DNA of 64,000 bases from Scatophagus argus (lineage: Eukaryota > Chordata > Actinopteri > Scatophagidae): NCBI RefSeq assembly GCF_020382885.2, contig NC_058504.1, positions 13,651,019-13,715,018 of the forward strand, in the 5' to 3' direction. Positions 57,280-64,000 of the stretch are shown here, piece by piece (within the stretch, counting starts at the first letter, position 1; each line of letters begins with the position of its first letter). The notes below the pieces were generated by a model. That model ran no database searches. It had not been told where the DNA came from and was given only the letters and a program-made list of their open reading frames with translations. Made by a program: the position numbers and the translations under genes.

Positions 57280-60200
57280 GTAAGCGAAACAAACTCCACC
57301 GTTAGTGTAGTTCAACTTTCACTAACCGCCAAGAGACGTCACAGGTAGAAAACTTAAACCGAGGAAAAACGACCCAGACTGTAAAAGGTAACTAAAGTCT
57401 GCTCGGTAGCACCACCCTCAGGCAAGTAGTGAAATTTCTAACATAGAGATGTTATTGCAATTATTATTACATTTACTTCCCAGACGAGTGCTGGCTTGTC
57501 AAAGTGGCGGTGTCAGATTACAGCTAACTAGTATTTATTTCTTTTTGTTTTTTTGTTTTTGCCTACGGAAATCAGTACAGTCCAATATTGGACTGGTTCT
57601 GTTATTATAACACACAAACACAACTTTAATTTAACAAAATGTAACTTTTATCACTGTACTTTACCACATGCTAAGGGAACGTTATGTTCCCTTGAGCTGT
57701 TAACATTTTATGTCCTATCCCCTTGTGTAGGTTAACAGTTTGATAAATCAGTGTGTCTTTTAGTTGTTATGTAACGTTATATCAATTTGCCTTATAATAA
57801 TTTGAATATATTTTTCGTGCTTTATCAGTATTATATGGGAAACCATTTGTATCACGATACTGATATATAATATTTTCTGAAAAATGTATGAGGATAACAA
57901 GACCCACATAATATATGGAAAAAGTGCACATGAGATTTTCTTAATTTATCATAAAAAATCCCATGTATACTATGTTACAGCTACAGTAGTACATACTATA
58001 ATAATATGTCAACATAGAATATTATAATACTGGTTGCTCAAAATATTTTAACTCAGAAATATCAGCTTAAATAGCAGATGTAATTATAATGATTCATAGT
58101 CTTTGACAGAGGAAATAATTATATTCCTATCAGTGGGTGAGGAGAAATGTGTTAATACCGACATACCGTTTTGATCTGCGTTTCGCAATTCCTTGTTTCT
58201 GAGATAATCAGAAGACCACAGCATTAACTTACATATTTTTCTGTTTTTTTCCCCTTCCTAGCATTACATCGACCTCACAGATCCAAGATGGACTCTTCCA
58301 GAGCTGAAGATTCGTAAAAGACTGCATCCCACATCCTTAGCAGTGGTAGATTTGACTGAGAGCGACGTACCAAATGGGACACAAAAGGAGACAAAGAATT
58401 TGTTACTAAATGACTATCAAATAAAAAAAGATAATGCAGATAAAAATAAAACTTCAGACGAACAAGATTTTAACTTACAGAAAAGGTCTTTAGGAAACCC
58501 ACTTCTTTTTGCACTACAGTGGGACTGTGGTGACCTAAAGCCAAAGCAGAGCCGTACAGACTCTCAAACACAACACGAAATGCAGATCGATGAAACACAT
58601 CATCAAGCACCAACTGTGACATTAAAACAGTTACCTTTTCTTGAAACTCACGTCACAGAAGTGGAAACATCAAAGTGTTCTGTCTACTTAACAAAAGACT
58701 ATACAACAATATCAGTGCAACCCAGGCAACTCGACAGTCTCGCAGAAGAATTGGATTGCATTAGTAATTTGAGGACAGCTACCGCATCAAGTGATACTCC
58801 CATGGAGCGTTCACGGAATGACTCTCCTCCTGAGGTGATTGGATCTCTTGTCGGACAGGACAACAAGAGACAACAAGAGAACAGTAATGAATTCACAAGC
58901 ACGCAGCTAAATGCTTACTCTGTCGGCTCAGATAAAGGAAGCTCAGTCGCAGCCTCGAGGGAGCACATCACTTGTGAAGACGGGAGTGATACCTTTTGCT
59001 CAGCTGTGCCCGTCCCTGTTCCGACATCCCCTTCTTCATCTCAAAATAAAGCTGAGGGTTCCTTCCATAGAGCAACCTCTGAAGTTCTCTGCTCCAACCT
59101 GGAACAACTGGAATTAGAGCAAGTAGACTTTCAACAAAACAATCTCTCTGATCACCCATCCCCCTTCTCTTCCACTATTGGACTGGAGCCATCTGAGCCC
59201 CTGTCTCCCACAAGTGTCATATCTCATAAGCTTATGAGACAAGTTGACCCAATACCCACAGCTGAACCTGAGCAAGTTGAGAATACATCTCAGTGCCAGT
59301 TGGGGGAGGTTAACGCTGATAAATCCTCAAATAGCCCGGACCTCTTGCATTGCAGTATCCCGAGTGAATCTCCTTGGTCAATTTGTAAAAGTGAGGACAT
59401 GAATGACGGATCTGGCAGTGGGATATATCAAGGGGATCTGGAAGGTGACAGTCCAGTGTCTTTTCTTTGGCAAGGGGGGAGTGATGGAGAACAAATGAAC
59501 GAAGAGAGCAGATTTGATATGGACTTCAGGGCAGCCAGTAGAGAGGACAGGCTTTATGTATGCCCAGTGGCACTTAGGAAAATGTCTGGAGCAACTCAAG
59601 GCCCGGTATGAGACATTTCACCACATTTTTTGAGTTTGTTCTGTTGCTCTCATTAACTCAGTGCACGTGATTATATGCTAGGCTTAATGTACAGCTTTTC
59701 TTTTTAATGTTTTATTGTTAGATCTATGAGGAAGATGAAAGCTTTGGACCTCCAGAGGTGCTATGCCGTCAGAGCCTGAGCCTGGTTTACAGTACCATCG
59801 ATGAGAACTACACAGAAGGCACCTTGCAGCTCTTGTCTGACTTACTACAGCCTGGTTACTATCCCCCCAGAGATATCACCTCCCACCTGCTACATGGCAT
59901 TCTGCTTGATCCACAGTGTCCTTATCACCTGTGTGTGCAGGCCTTTAATCTGCTGATCAGGACACAGAGGTGAAGGAACCATGAAAATAAAAGTCAGTAG
60001 TGATGTATAAGAAGCAGAAGAGGAAGGATCAGCTTTATTGGCAGTATATGTGTTTTTTTACATACACTGAATTTTTCTCCTACATTTAACCCATCCTTAG
60101 TTGAACATGCATGCAACACCCAGCAAATTATGTGCAGTGAACACACACATAGGAGCAGAATTTGCAGCCTATTTAAATTCTTAAACTGTCTTTTATGTCC

Positions 60201-63200
60201 TCGTTTCCATCTTGACTCATCACTTTCCTTCTTTGAATTTAGAGATTAAAGCTGTTTTCTGATTTTAGACACCACATGGCTGATAAAACCACTGTACCAT
60301 GGGACTGGGAGTTGTTGACCTCAATCATGACCAATCAGGTACTACTCCAGGCAGAAAAATGTGTGAATACTCAATATAGCTGGGTGATACATGAGTATAT
60401 GGTACCATTAGTGTTGCTGAACTCTAGTCCATATTGATCATGATTTTGGTTGTAACACTGTGGAAAGGAAATCTCATGCATCATTATCTAAGCACCAAAA
60501 GGCTTCCTCAATGTTATCATTGATGAAAAACATTTAAATATTTGTTTTTGTCACAATCAGTCTGAACTAATGTGCAGACATATACACAGTTGAATGTCTT
60601 GTTTGTGATCTTAGTGTGATTTTAGCCTCTTTTGCTTTCGTAGGACCATACAAAGAGATATCGATGCGAGGTTGTCCGCATGTTCCTGGAGTACGTCGTG
60701 CAGACTTTGGAGGATGACTTCCAGGCCAAACGCTCTACTTCTACCCATCACCACTCCATTGCCAAGGCAACATTATCATGTGATCAGAGGTTCCCTTGTG
60801 TCAGGTGAGTTTAGTAAATAGTGGCCTATAACATAAAGCAAGATCTGAGATAGGTAATACACACATTTTGAGAAACAGGTTTTCTTGAAACTGTTCTGTC
60901 TGAACATGTTTAGGTCAAGGGATCTGATCATGTAAACTGCACACACAAATGTTCATTTCCTGTCTTTTAGACAGTTTTGTCACTGCAATTACATAATCTT
61001 TCCATGTGTCAGTGCTCCTTTTTGTTGATGTTCCATGCTATTTGATGTTTAAAAAAAAATCCAAACCTCTTTCATATAAATGAAACCTATAGTTGTTATA
61101 ATTGTCAGTAAACAATCTGTGAGACCAATTCTTTCAGATAAACAGCATTAGATGTCCTGAAGTTAGATAAGCTTCAACAGACTATCCAAAATGTAAACAA
61201 TTTTTATAGACACCACATTATGACATCTACAATAAAATATGACAAATTGAGTTTCTATTCATATTTTTCATTTGTTTAAGTGATGCTATTGTGTTTTTTT
61301 GTTTTGTTTTTCCTCCAGAGATGTCATCAAGTGGCTCTTTTTTGCCATTGTGAAATCAACAGAAAATGGAGAGAATCAAGAAGAAGCCAGAGAGAGAGAT
61401 GAACAAATAAGGTGATTAAAAATCGAAAAAGCTTTTCTTATAGTGGGTTGGCAGGTTGAACAGAAGGGAACAACAGGAGCATAACCTTTCTCAGGTTTAT
61501 AAGCTCACTATATCATTACGGCTGTTTTGGTGGCTATGTTCTCAACATTCAAATTTTTCTCCCCTGCAGAATGGTATCCATCTTCCAGAGGATGCTGTCC
61601 TTGGCTGTCGAGGTGGACCGTTCTCCAGCTCTAAGCTCTGCCAAGCTGTCCCAGGAGCTCTTCCATATGCTCATTGGCAATACACCTCTACGAGCACACA
61701 GGTGAGGAGGAGGTGGGAAATGAGTGAAAGGAGGCAAGAGAAGTAGTTTTGATTGAGTTATGAGAAAGTTGACGAGTGATAGGGAGGGATTATTTTTTTT
61801 ATTTTTCCCCTTTATTGATCTGTACCTTTATTTGCTATTCCTGTGCTGCTGCGACAAGGCCATTTTCCCCACTGCGGGACTAAAAAAGGCTTATCTTTTC
61901 TTAAATCGCTCACCTTTGATTACGTTGTTAATCGTATTCGACAGTTTAACTGGCATAAAGTATTATAATTTGCCTTTAAATAATACAGTATAGAACAATT
62001 TGTAAAATAGGTTAAAATATCAAGTGTGATATGTTGTCATTATTATTTTTTTAATGATTACTTCATTTTGAGTGGAGTCACAGAATGATCTTCATTATCA
62101 GAATCAGCTTTATCAGCTTTATTTGCCAAGTATGTGTGACCATACAAGGAATTTGACTCCGGATTTTTCTCTGTCCTGTGCACCATACAAAATACAAAAA
62201 AGCAATAATAATAATAAAAAGAAGAATAAAATATTTACAAGAAAAAAAAAAAATATATATATATATATACATGTAGTGCAAACAGTGGAATGAGGTAGTG
62301 CAAACAGTGTGATGGTTCACACAATGGCAGGTGGTTTATGGGGAGATCAGGGAGACAGCCTGGGGGAAGAAACTGTTTTTGTGTCTGGTGGTCTTGGCAT
62401 ACAGAGCTCTGTAACGCCTACCAGAGGGAAGCAGATCAAACAGTTTGTGTGCAGGGTGTGAGGGGTCTGCAGTGATGCTTCCTGCCCGTTTTTTGACCCT
62501 GGACTGGTATAAGTCCTGGATGGAGGGCAGGTCGGCCCCGATGATTTTTTCTGCAGACCTGATTGTCCGTTGCAGTCTGTTTCTGTCCTGTTATTATGCT
62601 TTTAAACTGAACTTTTTAATACATTCCATTCACTAATTGGTCTTACGTCATGTGCCAGAGAAGATTAATTTCTCCTGTTTTAACACTGACCTTCTTAAAT
62701 GTTATATCCGTAAATGTCATAGTGTATGTAACACAATAAACCATGCAGACAAATCAACTGTAAAACGTATGTCATGACAGAACACATTAAAATGGAGGAA
62801 CAATAAATTCTTGTGCTCATCTTTTAAACAAAAGTTATTGGCAGTAATTGCATGTTTTTATATTGTCAATCAAGATATTCACAATTAACCACAGAAAATA
62901 TATAAGTAATTGTTCCAATCTACCTCTTCTCCCTCGTTTTACAAGCTCTCATTGACTAATGTGTTTCTGACGCCCAGGATGTTGTTGCTGGAGAGCATGC
63001 AGAGCAAGCTGCTGAGATGTAAGCTGTTGGAACATCTGCTGGAGTATGCCTGCCCAATGAAAACCTCTCTGCCCATGTCGCTCAGTCTTCTGCTTCACTT
63101 TATGAAGAACTGCACTCTGGCACCAGACCCAATGGTGATAATCACTCTTGTGCCCTGTTTTCATCTTTGGCTTACACAGTGTTATTAACATATCTGATTT

Positions 63201-63753
63201 ATAATACATTGATACAGAAAAAAAGAAGTTTAAACACAGTGGGCCCTATTTAAACAATCTATCATTGTCTGAAGTGCATGACTAAGGTGCATGTTGGTTT
63301 TGTCCAACTGTATTTTGCTATTGAAATGATATATAATATGGGTGCAAAGGAAGGTGCAAAGGGCTTATATTTAGTTTCTTAATTAATATTAGGTGTTTGT
63401 TGAGCATAATATGAATAAAAACAATTATAGTGCTATCTCCCATTCCTTTTAAAAGCAAAATGTGCCTGCACATTGCATATTTAAACAGCAACACCCATCT
63501 TCACTGAAGGACAAAGTATGTGGTCCTTGGTACATGGAGCATGTATAGGTACTGGGCTGGAAAATGACAACTGCGTAGGTTGGAAACGATGAAAACGCAA
63601 TGATATTTGTGGTACATGGTACTCCACATTGCACCAGGATGCAACTGATAGATGATTATATTCCCCAGGATGGCTCTGAAAAGTGGCAGAGGTGGGAAGA
63701 GTTGGTCCATCTTCTGTGGATGTTGCTGCTCAGCTACAACAAAGCGATGAAAG
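57124..63753 (+). CDS. simc1: SUMO-interacting motifs-containing protein 1, exons 1-9 (3' partial)
   Basis: SIMC1 is a nuclear protein that binds SUMO through N-terminal SIMs. Through its C-terminal helical domain it pairs with SLF2 to bring the SMC5/6 complex to SUMO/PML-rich sites. Exons are 57124-57279, 58262-59605, 59722-59969, 60269-60338, 60644-60804, 61319-61411, 61570-61701, 62978-63134 and 63669-63753. All are GT-AG and in frame, about 815 residues so far (human protein about 870). Residues 1-90 hold four SIM-like cores: VITL (4-7) and VEIV (18-21) next to acidic/Ser stretches, YIDLTD (54-59) and VVDLTESD (80-87). A long, poorly conserved Ser/Glu-rich region follows, up to about residue 500. 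From FGPPEVLCRQSLSLVY onward the sequence is the conserved alpha-helical domain. The last exon or exons lie past the right edge. Confidence 0.92.
57280..58261 (+). other. simc1: simc1 intron 1
   Basis: 982 bp, AT-rich, no repeat or exon seen. The acceptor follows a strong tttttttccccttcctag tract. Confidence 0.85.
58262..59605 (+). CDS. simc1: simc1 exon 2, long variable exon with SIM3 and SIM4
   Basis: 448 codons, phase 0 at both ends. It starts HYIDLTDPRWTLPELKIRKR and includes VVDLTESD. The rest is low-complexity, Ser/Glu/Gln-rich and probably disordered. The donor gtatga lies at the end of the reading frame, which would hit TGA one codon later if unspliced. Confidence 0.9.
59722..59969 (+). 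CDS. simc1: simc1 exon 3, start of helical domain
   Basis: It encodes FGPPEVLCRQSLSLVYSTID, then LLSDLLQPGYYPPRDITSHL and ends QAFNLLIRTQR (last codon split). Leu-rich amphipathic helices fit the SLF2-like domain of SIMC1. Confidence 0.93.
60009..60160 (-). repeat. SINE 3' half in simc1 intron 3
   Basis: On the minus strand it reads ctgctcctatgtgtgtgttc, gatgggttaaatgtagga and ends ccaataaagctgatcc. It is a 5'-truncated relative of 51827-52131. Confidence 0.65.
60269..60338 (+). CDS. simc1: simc1 exon 4
   Basis: 70 bp, encoding HHMADKTTVPWDWELLTSIM then TNQ. The VPWDWELL motif is characteristic of the family. Confidence 0.88.
60644..60804 (+). CDS. simc1: simc1 exon 5
   Basis: It encodes DHTKRYRCEVVRMFLEYVVQ and on through CDQRFPCVR. 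The acceptor is tttcgtag and the donor gtgagt. Confidence 0.9.
61319..61411 (+). CDS. simc1: simc1 exon 6
   Basis: It encodes DVIKWLFFAIVKSTENGENQ and then a charged stretch, EEARERDEQIR. The split Arg codons on both sides join in frame. Confidence 0.9.
61570..61701 (+). CDS. simc1: simc1 exon 7
   Basis: It encodes MVSIFQRMLSLAVEVDRSPA and on to LFHMLIGNTPLRAHR. The acceptor is cccctgcag and the donor gtgagg. Confidence 0.9.
62095..62590 (-). mobile_element. LINE-derived repeat in simc1 intron 7
   Basis: On the minus strand the 3' end is ttggcaaataaagctgat, a fish LINE terminus. Further in come phrases such as aacagtttgtgtgcagggtg and cgcctaccagagggaagcag (plus-strand spelling) that recur across teleost genomes. 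An AT microsatellite sits inside at 62253-62269. No coding frame survives. Confidence 0.6.
62253..62269. repeat. AT microsatellite
   Basis: About eight TA units after a poly-A run. Confidence 0.9.
62978..63134 (+). CDS. simc1: simc1 exon 8
   Basis: It encodes MLLLESMQSKLLRCKLLEHL followed by LEYACPMKTSLPMSLSLLLH and ends APDPM. It lies after a 1.28-kb intron that carries a LINE-like repeat. Confidence 0.92.
63238..63490. repeat. Degenerate dispersed repeat in simc1 intron 8
   Basis: It opens gtgggccctatttaaac, and gcatgactaaggtgcatg follows. Both recall a common fish repeat with 'gggccctattttaac' ends. It is heavily decayed, and its class is unknown. Confidence 0.4.
63669..63753 (+). CDS. 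simc1: simc1 exon 9
   Basis: It encodes DGSEKWQRWEELVHLLWMLL then LSYNKAMK. It ends one base into a codon, so at least one more exon follows. A polypyrimidine-AG (gcactgcttccag) ends exactly at base 64000, so the next exon probably starts at the first base outside the window. Confidence 0.9.
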
Positions 63754-64000
63754 GTGAGATGTTGGTAAATATGAGCTCACTGTGCAGCAGTATTTGAAGC
63801 TATAATCAGGAACTGGCTTTAGAGAACATTGCCTTTTGGTAGTGACAATGGGTGTCTCGGAATGATCAAACAAATACTCATGATACACAATGTTGTCAGA
63901 TGACTTTTTATTCAAAACATAAAGTGAGTCAAGTGATCTCGTCAAAATCAAAACCAGCATCTGTAATGACTAGGCCAGCTTTCCGGTGCACTGCTTCCAG

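Noticed and set aside
59606..59611. simc1 ending at the TGA at 59609-59611
   Set aside because: A gtatga donor precedes it, and the next eight exons continue the conserved SIMC1 domain in frame.

Overview
The window is nuclear DNA of a teleost fish, most likely a spiny-rayed (percomorph) species. Three things point there. Genes are split by GT-AG introns. The dispersed repeats are fish types (tRNA-derived SINEs, Tc1-like transposons, Rex/L2-like LINE debris). It carries an alpha-2 adrenergic receptor of the 'D' type, which fish keep and placental mammals have lost. Non-coding sequence is AT-rich, with many CA/GT microsatellites.

There are three protein-coding genes. (1) Positions 2469-11665, + strand: the last eight coding exons of a type II sodium/phosphate cotransporter, best matched to SLC34A1 (NaPi-IIa). 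The 5' exons lie left of the window. (2) Positions 44286-45557, - strand: a complete, intronless 423-aa alpha-2D-type adrenergic receptor, with a possible TATA box near 46.02 kb and a poly(A) signal at 44.11 kb. (3) Positions 57124 to beyond the right edge, + strand: nine coding exons of SIMC1, which has a cluster of SUMO-interacting motifs at the N-terminus and a helical SLF2-like C-terminal domain. Its 3' end is missing.

slc34a1 and adra2d converge across about 32.6 kb with no recognisable gene. adra2d and simc1 are divergent, with starts 11.6 kb apart. SLC34A1 and SIMC1 also share human chromosome 5q35, so the window looks like a compacted piece of that block with the fourth alpha-2 receptor still present. 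The genes do not form a pathway: one is renal/epithelial phosphate transport, one is Gi-coupled catecholamine signalling, and one is SUMO-directed SMC5/6 recruitment. The grouping is inherited linkage.

The gene-poor stretches hold repeats: a SINE with target-site duplications (616-970) and further SINE copies, two Tc1 transposase pseudogenes, a LINE reverse-transcriptase remnant, a short inverted-repeat element, microsatellites and three clean hairpins. A few repeat-free stretches near adra2d are possible regulatory elements, but that cannot be tested from one genome. I found no CRISPR array, operon, phage or other prokaryote-type system, and no clearly new biological system.
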